DNA of 64,000 nucleotides from Actinokineospora baliensis (GTDB lineage Bacteria > Actinomycetota > Actinomycetes > Mycobacteriales > Pseudonocardiaceae), in the NCBI RefSeq assembly GCF_016907695.1, contig NZ_JAFBCK010000001.1, positions 992,001-1,056,000 on the forward strand, given 5' to 3'. Below, one piece after another: positions 45,001 through 53,029 of the stretch. Position 1 is the first letter of the stretch; every line of letters begins with the position of its first letter. Under the pieces are notes generated by a model, which saw only the letters and a program-made list of their open reading frames with translations, was not told where the DNA came from and did not search any database. Position numbers and translations under genes: made by a program.

Positions 45001-46249
45001 GGAGGCCGAGGAGGGGGTCGGCGACGCGAACTCGGTGCCCGGCGCCCGCTCGGACACCGTGATGATCGCCCACATCCCGGCCGACCGCAGCCGCGTGGTG
45101 ATCGTGTCCTTCCCGCGCGACCTGGAGATCAACCGGCCGGACTGCGAGCGGTTCGACGCCAAGGCGGCCAAGTACACCGGCGAGCACTCGCAGCCGCAGA
45201 AGAACGCCAAGATGAACACCGCCTACGAGGTCGGCGGGCCGCTGTGCGTGACCAAGGTGGTGCAGGAGATCTCCGGACTGCAGATCACCCGGTTCGTCGG
45301 CATCGACTTCAGCGGTTTCCGCGGCATGGTCGACGCGGTGGACGGGGTGAACGTCTGCGTCGAGAAGCCGATGTTCGACACCACGCTCAACAAGTGGATC
45401 GTCAAGGACGCGGGCACCGAGGTGCTGCTGCGCGGCGAGCAGGCGCTGGACTTCGTGCGCGCCAGGCACGTGCGCGGCGACCCGACCTCGGACTACGGCC
45501 GGATCAAGCGCCAGCAGCGGTTCCTGTCGTCGTTGCTGCGCAAGGCGATGTCCGGGCAGGTGCTGCTCGACCCGGCGAAGCTGACCTCCTTCACCGGCGA
45601 GGTCGCCAAGTCCACCTTCGGCGACAACATCGAGGTCGACTCGCTGATGCGGCTGGGCCAGTCGCTGCAGAGCCTCGAAGCGGGCCGGGTCACCTTCATC
45701 ACCGTCCCGACCGTCGGCATGCCGAACTCGCGCAACAACGAGGTGCTGCGCAAGGACGACGCCGACCGGCTGTTCCGGGCGATCATCAACAAAGAGCCGC
45801 TGCCCGGCGAGGCACCGCCCCCGCCAGCGGGCACCGGGACCCAGCAGCAGGCCGCGCCGATCCGCGAGGCGGTCGACCCGAAGACGCTCAAGATCCAGGT
45901 GCTCAACGGCGGCAACGCGACCGGCGGCATCGCCAGGCGCACCGCCGACAAGCTGGCCGAGTTCGGTTTCACCGTGGTGCAGGTCAACCCGACCGCCGCG
46001 GTGCCCAGAACCGTTGTCCGCTACGGCAAGGGCCACGAGGCCGCCGCGCAGGCGCTGGCCTCCGCTGTCCCCGGCGCCCAGCTGCAGGAAGACCCGTCGA
46101 TGTCGGCGGCGCTGGTGCTGGTGCTCGGCCCCGAGTTCACCGGCCAGGTCGTGGCCCCCGGCACGCCGGGCGCGGCGGTGCCGACACCGGAGAACAAGCC
46201 GCTGCCGAGCCTGTCCACGGTCAACGGCTCGGATGTGACCTGCGCCTAG
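42068..46249 (+). CDS. LCP (LytR-CpsA-Psr) ligase with huge repetitive arm
   Basis: A 1393-residue membrane protein. The cytosolic N-terminus of about 770 residues is disordered, Pro/Arg/Asn/His-rich and repetitive, with about 14 copies of TGAHP between residues 378 and 764. A coiled segment (KRRRVDQTLARFSKVHDEM) precedes one TM helix near 915. The extracellular LCP domain (about 995-1160) has RSDTVMIAHIPADRSRVVIV, FPRDLEI and ALDFVRARH with RIKRQQRFL, the phosphate-binding arginines. A LytR_C domain lies at about 1272-1357. It likely joins arabinogalactan or other glycopolymers to peptidoglycan. Mtb Rv0822c is the positional homologue. Confidence 0.9.
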   Translation: MSDDHDRAPGSSTGGKRRAPEPAEQPRRRRRSMEGAGGVSVSDLVERHSGSRSNLVPIPEADEPDEVPRHQGGRRAAQEPPSRHAAEPAPDVHRNVISTGGRRSAPELPPEPPRQPEPVRRPEPPKPQSRRNRTATHAVPADVLAQSTGQPVDRPQRAVREDDDRPRSVVDLLGPEASAGKRAKKETFAESASRGRADAKRSLPGNPPPPPARHTDEPPAGRRARQEPEPTGRRALPEPPALSEPTRSDRIDNRRPALSEPTRSEPQRRPAALSEPTRSEPRRGPARPTGTPDFPLDDRSGRRQPEPFSENRPPSPGRRGPQDRPFPPAGEAGRPRRQGEVDENPLEAPRGTGSQPAPGRPLPTGQHPVPGRRPEPGRTGAHPLPNRRPDGQHPEPHSNGNRRPDHTGAHPAPLDHPNGPVNGNRPADQDRRPDHTGAHPVPEHRNGPIEPHANGNRRSDRTGAPEHLNGRGPAGHANGNRRPDTGAHPVPEHRNGPAEPNGNRRPDHTGAHPIPGHRNGHGPAEPHGNENRRPDTGAHPVPEHLTGRGPAEPHRNGPIEPHANGSQRPDHTGAHPVPGHRNGPAEPNGSRRPDHTGAHPIPDHRNGPAEPHSNGNRRPDTGSHPVPEHLNGNQRPDHTGAHPAPGHRNGPIEPHLRPDHTGAHPAPEHLNGRGPAEHPNGRRTGAHPVPAPEANRQGPLHAPQGTGGHPHPGPPRRPELDGPQGTGAHPIPGGPGNSTGSHPIPQRTGAHPVPGRGETSGAHPVVDQGREKPRIPSQQPPGQSSMPPVPEGKLTPPPNVSPQELVGLTTEMEPIGEAVQKRRRVDQTLARFSKVHDEMRAEEKAKKSKRLKTPWGSDAAELDEKLDELAAAPAEPTVVVEPLARDESADTDERDSGGDDEDPKPKRRWSLLAKVFSGSAAVLVFTATGVGWGIKEWANNNIEQVRALDPGSAAIQNAEGQRGDENFLLVGSDTRDGAEAEEGVGDANSVPGARSDTVMIAHIPADRSRVVIVSFPRDLEINRPDCERFDAKAAKYTGEHSQPQKNAKMNTAYEVGGPLCVTKVVQEISGLQITRFVGIDFSGFRGMVDAVDGVNVCVEKPMFDTTLNKWIVKDAGTEVLLRGEQALDFVRARHVRGDPTSDYGRIKRQQRFLSSLLRKAMSGQVLLDPAKLTSFTGEVAKSTFGDNIEVDSLMRLGQSLQSLEAGRVTFITVPTVGMPNSRNNEVLRKDDADRLFRAIINKEPLPGEAPPPPAGTGTQQQAAPIREAVDPKTLKIQVLNGGNATGGIARRTADKLAEFGFTVVQVNPTAAVPRTVVRYGKGHEAAAQALASAVPGAQLQEDPSMSAALVLVLGPEFTGQVVAPGTPGAAVPTPENKPLPSLSTVNGSDVTCA
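43200..44360 (+). repeat. Coding minisatellite in LCP gene
   Basis: About 1.2 kb of imperfect repeat units encode NGNRRPDHTGAHPVPEHRNG and variants. Unit length varies because segments such as GPAEPN and RGPAEPH are added or lost. All units stay in frame. This implies slippage or recombination under selection for the peptide. Confidence 0.85.
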
Positions 46250-46258
46250 TCGCGCCCC

Positions 46259-46280
46259 GTTCACCTCGGATTCACCTGAC
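46259..46280 (+). promoter_or_regulatory. PHO-box-like direct repeat before phoU
   Basis: GTTCACCTCGGATTCACCTGAC contains two TTCACCT units 11-12 bases apart, the form bound by PhoP in actinobacteria. It lies 40-60 bases before the phoU start. Confidence 0.6.
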
Positions 46281-46319
46281 GATGGCGCATCCCCGCCACG
46301 CGGCATCTAGGCTGTGCGC

Positions 46320-46985
46320 ATGCGTGAGGCCTACCATCTCGAACTCGGTCAGCTCGCCGACAAGCTCGCGAGCATGTGCTCCAAGGTCGCCGAGGCGATG
46401 GAGCTCGCGACCACCGCCCTGCTCGAGGCGAACCTGAGCATCGCGGAGCAGGTGATCAGCGGCGACGAGGCGATCGACGACGCCCGCTCGGCGTGCGAGG
46501 AGCAGGCGTACGCGCTGCTCGCGCTCCAGGCACCGGTCGCCACCGACCTGCGCACCGTGCTCGCCGCCATCCACGCCGCGGAGAGCCTGGAGCGGATGGG
46601 CGATCTCGCCCTGCACGTCGCCAAGGCCGCCAGGCGGCGCCACCCGGCCCCCGTGCTGCCCGAGCAGGTGCACGGCTACTTCGCCGAGATGGGCCGCATC
46701 GCGGTCGCCTTGGCGCGCAAGGCCGAGGAGGTCATCCGCAGCCGCGACGTCGACGCCGCCCGCGCCATCGAGGACGCCGACGACGAGATGGACGACCTGC
46801 ACCGGCACCTGTTCACCCTCATCATGAACAAGGAGTGGGAGCACGGCGTCGCCTCTGCGGTCGACGTGACGCTGCTCGGCCGCTTCTACGAGCGCTACGC
46901 CGACCACGCCGTCTCGGTCGCCAAGCGCGTCGTGTTCGTGGTCACCGGCCGGATGCCGGGCACCACCAGCGGCGACGACCTCTAA
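46320..46985 (+). CDS. phoU: PhoU phosphate signalling protein
   Basis: A 221-residue PhoU with the two symmetrical helical repeats. Metal-binding motifs are EQVISGDEAIDDARSACEE and ESLERMGDLALHVA in repeat 1, and DADDEMDDLHRHLF and FYERYADHAVSVAKRV in repeat 2. It connects the Pst transporter to the PhoR/PhoP two-component system and represses Pho genes when phosphate is ample. ATG at 46320 is in frame; GTG at 46314 is possible. A PHO-box-like site upstream suggests feedback control. It is separated from the pst operon by the ESX cassette. Confidence 0.93.
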   Translation: MREAYHLELGQLADKLASMCSKVAEAMELATTALLEANLSIAEQVISGDEAIDDARSACEEQAYALLALQAPVATDLRTVLAAIHAAESLERMGDLALHVAKAARRRHPAPVLPEQVHGYFAEMGRIAVALARKAEEVIRSRDVDAARAIEDADDEMDDLHRHLFTLIMNKEWEHGVASAVDVTLLGRFYERYADHAVSVAKRVVFVVTGRMPGTTSGDDL

Positions 46986-47001
46986 GAGCCCGAACCGATT
47001 G

Positions 47002-47033
47002 CGGCCGCTCCACCCCTCGCGGTGGGGCGGCCG
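47002..47033. terminator. Hairpin between phoU and espG-like gene
   Basis: A 13-bp stem (CGGCCGCTCCACC with GGTGGGGCGGCCG, one G-T pair) and 6-base loop lie between two convergent genes and can serve both. Confidence 0.75.
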
Positions 47034-47037
47034 TTCA

Positions 47038-47799
47038 CTACCGTCTCGGCGTCGCCGCGGTGATGAGCTCCTCCAGCTGGCGGGTGAGCCTGCCCGCGTC
47101 GGCCGGGGAGTACGTGGCCCGGATCGCGCCGTCTGGCTGCGGTCGGCTCACCGACAGGTAGCGGCCGGATTCCGTGTCGACCCAACCAACCGTGCCCGCG
47201 TCGACCTCGCGGCCGTGCCTGCCCTTGCCGCTGATGGAGAAGAACCCGTAGCCGGTGCGCGGCCGCTCCAACATGGTCGCCGCCAACCGCAACTGTGTGT
47301 CCGAAGTGGACCTGGGCGCGCGAACCGGCTGCACGTAACCGTCTTGGCGCACCGGCGGCGCCTCGGTCACCATCACCGACTGACCTGGACCCGCAGCCGA
47401 CTTGGGCAGCAGGGCCACCAGGGCGCGGCCAACCGAGCCGGGCGACACCAGCTCGAACCGGATCATCTGTCCTTCTTGGACAACCAGAACCGCTGTCGTA
47501 CCAGCGATCGCCGCTCGTGCCCTGATCGGACGGTCTTTGTCGACAGTGCCCATCACGCCGACACCGACGTCGTACTCGCAGACCGCCCGCAACGCCGACT
47601 CGACATCCGGGTCGACCTGGTCGCGGCCGATGAGTCCACGGCCGTAGAGGTCGGCGAACACCGCCTTCGCGATGCGGTCGCGGTCCTCGGCGAGCCTGCC
47701 GAAGCTGGGCACCTCGAGCGGGAACAGCCTCGGGTTGACGCCGAGGACCTGGCTGAGCGCGTCGACCGCGGCCAGCGACAGGGTGAACGAGGGTGGCAT
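47038..47799 (-). CDS. EspG-like ESX secretion chaperone
   Basis: A 253-residue EspG-family protein. In mycobacteria EspG binds PE-PPE substrates in the cytosol and delivers them to the type VII (ESX) system. Segments match the family: SFTLSLAAVDALSQVLGVN with FPLEVPSFGRLAEDR, and the C-terminal RYLSVSRPQPDGAIRATYSPAD with AGRLTRQLEELI. It follows the PPE-like gene by 6 bases, the usual substrate-chaperone order. No EccB/C/D or MycP core genes are in the window. It ends the five-gene ESX cassette. Confidence 0.82.
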   Translation of the reverse strand: MPPSFTLSLAAVDALSQVLGVNPRLFPLEVPSFGRLAEDRDRIAKAVFADLYGRGLIGRDQVDPDVESALRAVCEYDVGVGVMGTVDKDRPIRARAAIAGTTAVLVVQEGQMIRFELVSPGSVGRALVALLPKSAAGPGQSVMVTEAPPVRQDGYVQPVRAPRSTSDTQLRLAATMLERPRTGYGFFSISGKGRHGREVDAGTVGWVDTESGRYLSVSRPQPDGAIRATYSPADAGRLTRQLEELITAATPRR

Positions 47800-47805
47800 C
47801 GAGCG

Positions 47806-49461
47806 CTATCCGCCGATCACCGGTGGCGCGGTCATCTCGTCGGTGCCGAACACCTCGTCGGGGTCGGCCTCGACCAGGTACGACGGGCGCGTGTGCTCCT
47901 CGTCCTCGCCGCCCTGCCCGCGTCCGCCGCCGCCCATCCCGCCCATGCCCATCCCCGCACCACCGCGACCAGCGCCCGCAGCACCACCACGGCCGAGCGC
48001 GGCCTGCTCCGCAGCGAGCGCACCCGCACCCGCTCCCATACCGGGGCCGAACGCACCGGTCTTGGCGCCGAAACCGCCTGCCCCAGCGCCACCACCACCG
48101 CCTCCGCCACCGAACCCGCCGCCACCGCCGATCCCGCGCCCACCAGCGCCTCCGGGCCCGCGGCGCGCGATGTCGTCACCGCCGCCGAAAGACCCGCCAC
48201 CGGGCAACGGGGCGAACCCGCCCGGCAGACCGGGGTTCGGGTTGGGGTTGGGGTTCGGGTTGGTGATCGGCGGCCGAGTGCCCGGCCCGCCGGGACCACC
48301 CGGGTCGCCGGGGTTCCACCCGCCCGGGGTGGTGCCACCACCAGGCGTCGTGCCGCCCGGGTTCGTGCCGCCGGGGTTGTTGCTGCCCCCGCCGCCTGGC
48401 TGGAACGTGCCGCCGCCCGTGGGGGAGGTGTAGCCGCCGGTACCGTTCCCGCCGCCGGGCCCGCCGAACGAACTGGTCCCGGTCCGGCCGTCACCGCCGC
48501 CGACGTTCACGTCCTCACCGGACGGGTCGTCGACCCCCTTGCCGTCGTCACCGGTCTTGCCGTCGTCCTCGCTGAGCCCGCCCATCGTCGGCGGCGCGGC
48601 GAAGGCGGGCATGGTCGACGAGCCGCCCAGCGAACTGTCGTACGAGGTGACCACCCTGGCCGCCTCGGCCTGCGCGTTCTGGCTCTCCCGGTAGTCGTTC
48701 ATGTACATCGCCGACTTGCGCACCAGGTCGACCGGGTTCGTGGTCGTCATCAGGTCCCTGCTCGCCGCGCTCGCGTCGAACGGCACCTCATCGGGCATCG
48801 AGTTCTTCGCGTCCGCCAACGCCGCCGACTGCATCCCGGCCTGCGTCCCCGCCAACTGCGCGCTCTGCCCCGCGGTCCCGACCCAGTTCCCCACCTCGGC
48901 CATGAACCCCCGCGCCGAGTCCCCCGCCTCGCCCTGCCAGTCCGCCGCGCTGTCGTTGATCGCCGCCGCGACCTCCGACTGGAACCGGGTCATCGCGTTG
49001 CCCGCGTTCAGGTACAGCTCCCCCATCTCACCGACCTGGTCCGGATCAACACTGTCCGTGACCATCGGCTTGAGCTCGCTGTGCGCCACACTCGCGTAGT
49101 TCGAACACACCATCCCCGGCGGCTGCCGGGTCTCCAACCCGGCCGCCAACTCCCGAGCCTGCGCCGACATGTCCTGGTTGTACTGCTGCTCCACCTCGCT
49201 GTTGCGCGTGAACCGCCGCCACACCTGCCACCACGGCGCGTCATCGATGTCCTGGTCGACCTGCTGCTCAGCCCGGTCGTGCACATCGGAACTGCTGTCG
49301 GAAGTCCCCTTCCGATCGATGTACACCCCACTACTGGAGTCATAGGTCGCGTCATACCCAGCCGCGCTCGGGTCATAGCTCGGACTACTCGGATCCGAGA
49401 CAGCCACCGTCCCCGCATCCCCCCGATGCGGCGTATACGCCGTGCGCGCCTGACCAGGCAT
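47806..49461 (-). CDS. PPE/WXG100-like ESX substrate, Gly-rich
   Basis: A 551-residue protein. Residues 100-300 look like a PPE/WXG100 helical hairpin, with WQGEAGDSARGFM providing the W-x-G turn and flanking helices (GNAMTRFQSEVAAAIND). Residues 300-520 are Gly/Pro-rich and low in complexity (NPNPNPNPNPGLPGG, GGGGFGGGGGGGGAGAG). The last 30 residues form a conserved-looking tail (YLVEADPDEVFGTDEMTAPP). No signal peptide, as expected for ESX substrates. ATG at 49461 follows GGGAGG by 6 bases. Its partner chaperone is the next gene. Confidence 0.8.
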   Translation of the reverse strand: MPGQARTAYTPHRGDAGTVAVSDPSSPSYDPSAAGYDATYDSSSGVYIDRKGTSDSSSDVHDRAEQQVDQDIDDAPWWQVWRRFTRNSEVEQQYNQDMSAQARELAAGLETRQPPGMVCSNYASVAHSELKPMVTDSVDPDQVGEMGELYLNAGNAMTRFQSEVAAAINDSAADWQGEAGDSARGFMAEVGNWVGTAGQSAQLAGTQAGMQSAALADAKNSMPDEVPFDASAASRDLMTTTNPVDLVRKSAMYMNDYRESQNAQAEAARVVTSYDSSLGGSSTMPAFAAPPTMGGLSEDDGKTGDDGKGVDDPSGEDVNVGGGDGRTGTSSFGGPGGGNGTGGYTSPTGGGTFQPGGGGSNNPGGTNPGGTTPGGGTTPGGWNPGDPGGPGGPGTRPPITNPNPNPNPNPGLPGGFAPLPGGGSFGGGDDIARRGPGGAGGRGIGGGGGFGGGGGGGGAGAGGFGAKTGAFGPGMGAGAGALAAEQAALGRGGAAGAGRGGAGMGMGGMGGGGRGQGGEDEEHTRPSYLVEADPDEVFGTDEMTAPPVIGG

Positions 49462-49542
49462 GTCCTACCTCCCAGCTACATCAGGGCAATACAGGTCTTG
49501 CAAGCATCCGCGGCACCGGAGCATCCTTCGCTCCCCACCACA

Positions 49543-50118
49543 TCAAGGCAACTCAGGTTCTACGAGCTTCGCGGCCTCCAGCGCGGGCGCGCACAGCTTC
49601 GACCCGTCACCGCCCGTGGCCTGAACGTCCACCCGGGACTTCGCGGACAGCTCCAGGGAGATCGCGCAAACGCCGCCGCCACCACTGATTGATTGCGCCG
49701 CGTCGCGGGAACCCACCTTGATCCGCTGTACAGCTCCTTCAGCCACGATGTCGTCGAGGCCCTTGTTGTCGAGCACCAGAACACCGAAGGTGAAGCTGTC
49801 CGCGATGCTCCCCTTGTCGACGCGCCACTCGCAGAACGGGAGCTTGCCCAGGTCGACTTCTTCCGGACCACTGGTTACCCCGAGTGACTTGGCCGCCGCT
49901 GGTGTCAGCAGGTCACACGGCTTCAACGCCTGCGCGGGCGACGTCGAACCGGTTGTCTTCGGCGGCCGTGTGGTGGGCCCGGCTGTTGTAGTGGTGTCCG
50001 CCGGTGTGCCGCCGCTGGGAGTAGGACTCCCAGCCTCCTTGCTCGTACAGCCGCTCGCCGCCAACGCCGCGGCAAGCACGAGCAACCCGATCCGCCTCAC
50101 AGAGCCCCCAACTCGCAT
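49543..50118 (-). CDS. DUF3558 lipoprotein (first copy)
   Basis: A 191-residue lipoprotein with signal peptide and lipobox LAASGC at residue 24. A Thr/Pro-rich linker follows, and then the DUF3558 domain from about residue 65: LKPCDLLTPAAAKSLGV, FCEWRVDKGSIADSF and CAISLELSAKSRVDVQATGG, with paired cysteines. DUF3558 proteins are common in actinobacteria and often adjoin ESX genes; the function is unknown. A second copy lies at 50614, and a WXG100-like gene lies between. Confidence 0.87.
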   Translation of the reverse strand: MRVGGSVRRIGLLVLAAALAASGCTSKEAGSPTPSGGTPADTTTTAGPTTRPPKTTGSTSPAQALKPCDLLTPAAAKSLGVTSGPEEVDLGKLPFCEWRVDKGSIADSFTFGVLVLDNKGLDDIVAEGAVQRIKVGSRDAAQSISGGGGVCAISLELSAKSRVDVQATGGDGSKLCAPALEAAKLVEPELP

Positions 50119-50133
50119 TCCACCCGCATCCCG

Positions 50134-50550
50134 TCAGTACCGGACGGCTTCCGACTCGTCTGTTTGCCGGTAGTTCGCCATGGCCTGCTTGATGCCCTCC
50201 TCCGCCTTGACCAGCGATTCCCGGAAGTGCACCAGTTGGGTCAGGAACCCCTGGTTATCCACCGCCACCTTCTGCATGAAGGGCTTCATCGCCTGGGCGT
50301 TGTTCGAACTGCCGAGCAGCGGCTCCTGCTCAAGCGCGCGCAGCCGACCCCGCTGGCTGTCCACCCAGGTGGCCATGTTGCGGATGGCGGACAGGAGGGC
50401 TTCGCCGCCGCGTTCGTTGACGGCGAAGCGGCCGGAGGCGGCGCCGCCCGCGAAGTCGTTCATGGCTCGGCCGATGGCGCTCAGCGGGGCGCTCGGCCCT
50501 TCGTCGATGTACACAGGATGCCCCCGAACCGTCTGGACTGGCGTGGGCAC
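50134..50550 (-). CDS. Small helical ESX-associated (WXG100-like) protein
   Basis: A 138-residue all-helical protein without signal peptide. The central part MATWVDSQRGRLRALEQEPL and FLTQLVHFRESLVKAEEGI resembles the two helices of ESX secretion-associated proteins, though a clear W-x-G turn is absent. It lies between the two DUF3558 lipoprotein genes and upstream of the PPE-like gene, so it is probably co-expressed and may be a small secreted partner. GTG at 50550 has only a weak ribosome site. Confidence 0.65.
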   Translation of the reverse strand: MPTPVQTVRGHPVYIDEGPSAPLSAIGRAMNDFAGGAASGRFAVNERGGEALLSAIRNMATWVDSQRGRLRALEQEPLLGSSNNAQAMKPFMQKVAVDNQGFLTQLVHFRESLVKAEEGIKQAMANYRQTDESEAVRY

Positions 50551-50613
50551 GGTACCAACTACCCACGAGACGTGTCCTGGTTGTGACGCATCCGGGGTGG
50601 GGGGCGGTTCCCG

Positions 50614-51156
50614 TCAGGGGAGGGCGGGTTCGACCTGCTTGGCGGCTTCGAGGGCGGGGCCGCAGAGGTCTTCGGGGGATTCGCCGGTGGCTTGGACGTC
50701 CACGCGGGAGGTGGGGGTGATCTCCAGGCTCAGCGCGCAGCCCGCGGCGGCCCTGGTGAAGTAGCGGGCGGCGTCGTGGTCGCCGACGGTGAGGTATTCG
50801 ATCTCCTTGTCGGTCTTGATGTCGGAGATGCCGGTGGATTCGTAGATGACCACGGCGATGGTGTAGCTCTCGGCGGTGGTGGACTTGTCGACCCGCCACT
50901 CGCACTGGCGGGACTTGGAGGTGCTGCTGGGTTTGGCGGCGCCGGTGATGCCGAGGGGTTTGAGGGCGGCGGCGGGCAGCAGGTCGCACGGCTGGGCGGC
51001 CTGCAGGACGCGGGGGTCGGGGACGGGCCTGCGGTTGGAGGAGGTGGGGCCGGTCGGCGCGCCCTCGGCGGGCAGCGGGGTGCCACCGGTCTGCGTCGAG
51101 CAGGCGGCGCACAGCGCCACCAGCAGAGCGGCCGGGACATGCCAAGGACGGCTCAC
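50614..51156 (-). CDS. DUF3558 lipoprotein (second copy)
   Basis: A 180-residue lipoprotein and paralogue of the gene at 49543. The signal is VSRPWHVPAALLVALCAACS. The DUF3558 domain repeats the same order: QPCDLLPAAALKPLGI, CEWRVDKSTTAESYT, CALSLEITPTSRVDVQATGE and LCGPALEAAKQVEPALP. GTG at 51156 is set by GGGGAG 4 bases upstream; ATG at 51171 would add five residues without a ribosome site. It is the first gene of the cassette, so the promoter should lie in the 120 bases before it. Confidence 0.85.
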   Translation of the reverse strand: MSRPWHVPAALLVALCAACSTQTGGTPLPAEGAPTGPTSSNRRPVPDPRVLQAAQPCDLLPAAALKPLGITGAAKPSSTSKSRQCEWRVDKSTTAESYTIAVVIYESTGISDIKTDKEIEYLTVGDHDAARYFTRAAAGCALSLEITPTSRVDVQATGESPEDLCGPALEAAKQVEPALP

Positions 51157-51280
51157 TGATCTCCCCAACATCGACGGTGAGCGGACCCCGGCGAGCACGG
51201 TATCAATGCCACCGGCGGCTCGGCCCGGAGTCCCGGCAAGTCCCCCAACCGGAGCAAGGCCGGGGCAAGGCCGCAGAACG

Positions 51281-51319
51281 CGGCAAGGGCCGGGCACCCG
51301 AGGCGCCCGGCCCTTGCCG
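51281..51319 (-). terminator. Terminator of the pst operon
   Basis: A perfect 15-bp GC-rich stem (CGGCAAGGGCCGGGC with its complement) and 9-base loop lie 14 bases downstream of the pstB stop. Confidence 0.85.
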
Positions 51320-51332
51320 ACGAGCGCCCCGA

Positions 51333-52109
51333 TCAGCCGAAGCGGCCCGAGATGTAGTCCTCGGTCGCCTTCTGCGTCGGGTTGGAGAAGATGCGCTCGG
51401 TGTCGTCGAGCTCGATCAGCCTGCCCGGCTGGCCGACGCCCGCGAGGTTGAAGAACGCGGTCTGGTCGCTGACCCGGGCGGCCTGCTGCATGTTGTGGGT
51501 GACGATGACGATGGTGAAGTCCTTCTTCAGCTCCTGGATCAGGTCCTCGATCGCCAGCGTGGAGATGGGGTCGAGGGCCGAGCAGGGCTCGTCCATCAGC
51601 AGCACGTCCGGCTGCACGGCGATGGCGCGGGCGATGCACAGCCGCTGCTGCTGACCGCCGGAGAGGCCGCCGCCGGGCCGGTTGAGCCGGTCCTTGACCT
51701 CGGCCCACAGGTTGGCGCCGCGCAGGGCCTGCTCGGCGACCTCGTCGAGCTTCTTGCCGTTGCGCTCACCGGCGAGCTTGAGCCCGGCCACCACGTTGTC
51801 GCGGATGGACATGGTGGGGAACGGGTTGGGGCGCTGGAACACCATGCCGATGGTGCGCCGCACGGACACCGGGTCGACGGTGGAGGCGTAGATGTCCTCG
51901 CCGTCGAGCAGCACCTTGCCCTCGGCGCGGGCGCCGGGGATCACCTCGTGCATCCGGTTGAGCGAGCGCAGCACGGTCGACTTGCCGCAGCCCGACGGGC
52001 CGATGAACGCGGTCACGTTGCGCGGCGGAACCGCCAGCGACACCCCGTCGACGGCGTGGAACTTGCCGTAGAAGAGGTTGAGGTCCTTGACATCGATGCG
52101 CTTGGCCAT
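51333..52109 (-). CDS. pstB: PstB, phosphate ABC transporter ATPase
   Basis: A 258-residue ABC ATPase powering high-affinity phosphate uptake. Walker A is GPSGCGKST near residue 39; the PstB-specific [15 protein letters not shown] follows. The signature is [14 protein letters not shown], Walker [14 protein letters not shown] and the switch His is in VTHNMQQA. It is the last gene of pstS-pstC-pstA-pstB, 8 bases after pstA. In M. tuberculosis the homologue phoT (Rv0820) lies next to phoY2; here the ESX cassette separates the two. A strong terminator follows. Confidence 0.96.
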   Translation of the reverse strand: MAKRIDVKDLNLFYGKFHAVDGVSLAVPPRNVTAFIGPSGCGKSTVLRSLNRMHEVIPGARAEGKVLLDGEDIYASTVDPVSVRRTIGMVFQRPNPFPTMSIRDNVVAGLKLAGERNGKKLDEVAEQALRGANLWAEVKDRLNRPGGGLSGGQQQRLCIARAIAVQPDVLLMDEPCSALDPISTLAIEDLIQELKKDFTIVIVTHNMQQAARVSDQTAFFNLAGVGQPGRLIELDDTERIFSNPTQKATEDYISGRFG

Positions 52110-52117
52110 TGTCCCGC

Positions 52118-53029
52118 CTACTTCGTCTTCAGAGAGGTCAGCCGCGAGATCAGCGATCCCAGCAGGTTGAACACGGTGATGATGAGGATCAGCGTGACCG
52201 CCGCGCCCCAGACCCTGGCCTCGCCGACCTCGTTGGTGGTCAGCCGCTCCGAGGTCATCAGCAGCGGCAGCGACGCCATCGAGCCGCCGAACGGGTCGTA
52301 GTTGATGAAGGTGGTGTAGCCGACCAGCACCAGCACCGGGGCGGTCTCGCCCATCACGCGGGCGATGGCCAGCGAGATGCCGGTGATGATGCCCGACATC
52401 GCGGTCGGGATGACGATCTTGACGATGGTCTTCCACTTGGGCACGCCCAGCGCGTAGGCGGCCTCGCGCAGCTCATCGGGGACGATCTTGAGCAGTTCCT
52501 CTGTGGTGCGCACGACGACCGGGATCATCAGCAGCACCAGGGCGAGCGAGACGGCGAACGCGCTGCGCGGCATGCCGAAGGTGGTGATGCACAGCGCGTA
52601 GATGAACAGCGCGGCCACGATCGAGGGGACGCCGGAGAGGATGTCGACGGTGAAGGTCACCGCCTTGGCCAGCCGGGAGCGCTTGCCGTACTCGACCAGG
52701 TACACCGCGACCAGGACGGCGATCGGCACGGCGATGACCGCGCAGATCAGGCCCTGGAACAGGGTGCCGATGATCGCGTGGTAGACGCCGCCGCCGAACT
52801 GCCGCGAGGTCAGGCCCGCCAGCGACTTCTGCCACCAGTCGGCGTTGAGCACGTACTGGAAGCCCTTGGCCAGCACCGTGATCAGCAGCCACACCAGCGG
52901 CGCGAGGGCGAGCACGAAGGTACCCGCGACCAGGATGGTGGCCAGCCGGTTCTTGAACCGGCGGGCGGAGTTGATCTCCTGGAACGCCGGTGGCGCCGCA
53001 GGCCGGTTCAGGTCGGTCGCGGTGCTCAT
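52118..53029 (-). CDS. pstA: PstA, phosphate ABC permease
   Basis: A 303-residue inner-membrane permease with six TM helices, the first at about 30-52 ([23 protein letters not shown]). The coupling EAA-like loop is [33 protein letters not shown], with the conserved Gly. Cytosolic N-terminus of about 28 residues. Its ATG overlaps the pstC stop (ATGA at 53026-53029), so the two permease subunits are co-translated in equal amounts. Confidence 0.95.
   Translation of the reverse strand: MSTATDLNRPAAPPAFQEINSARRFKNRLATILVAGTFVLALAPLVWLLITVLAKGFQYVLNADWWQKSLAGLTSRQFGGGVYHAIIGTLFQGLICAVIAVPIAVLVAVYLVEYGKRSRLAKAVTFTVDILSGVPSIVAALFIYALCITTFGMPRSAFAVSLALVLLMIPVVVRTTEELLKIVPDELREAAYALGVPKWKTIVKIVIPTAMSGIITGISLAIARVMGETAPVLVLVGYTTFINYDPFGGSMASLPLLMTSERLTTNEVGEARVWGAAVTLILIITVFNLLGSLISRLTSLKTK

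Noticed and set aside
43934..46306. A 790-codon minus-strand frame opposite the LCP gene
   Set aside because: It shadows the LCP domain; the plus strand carries the family motifs.
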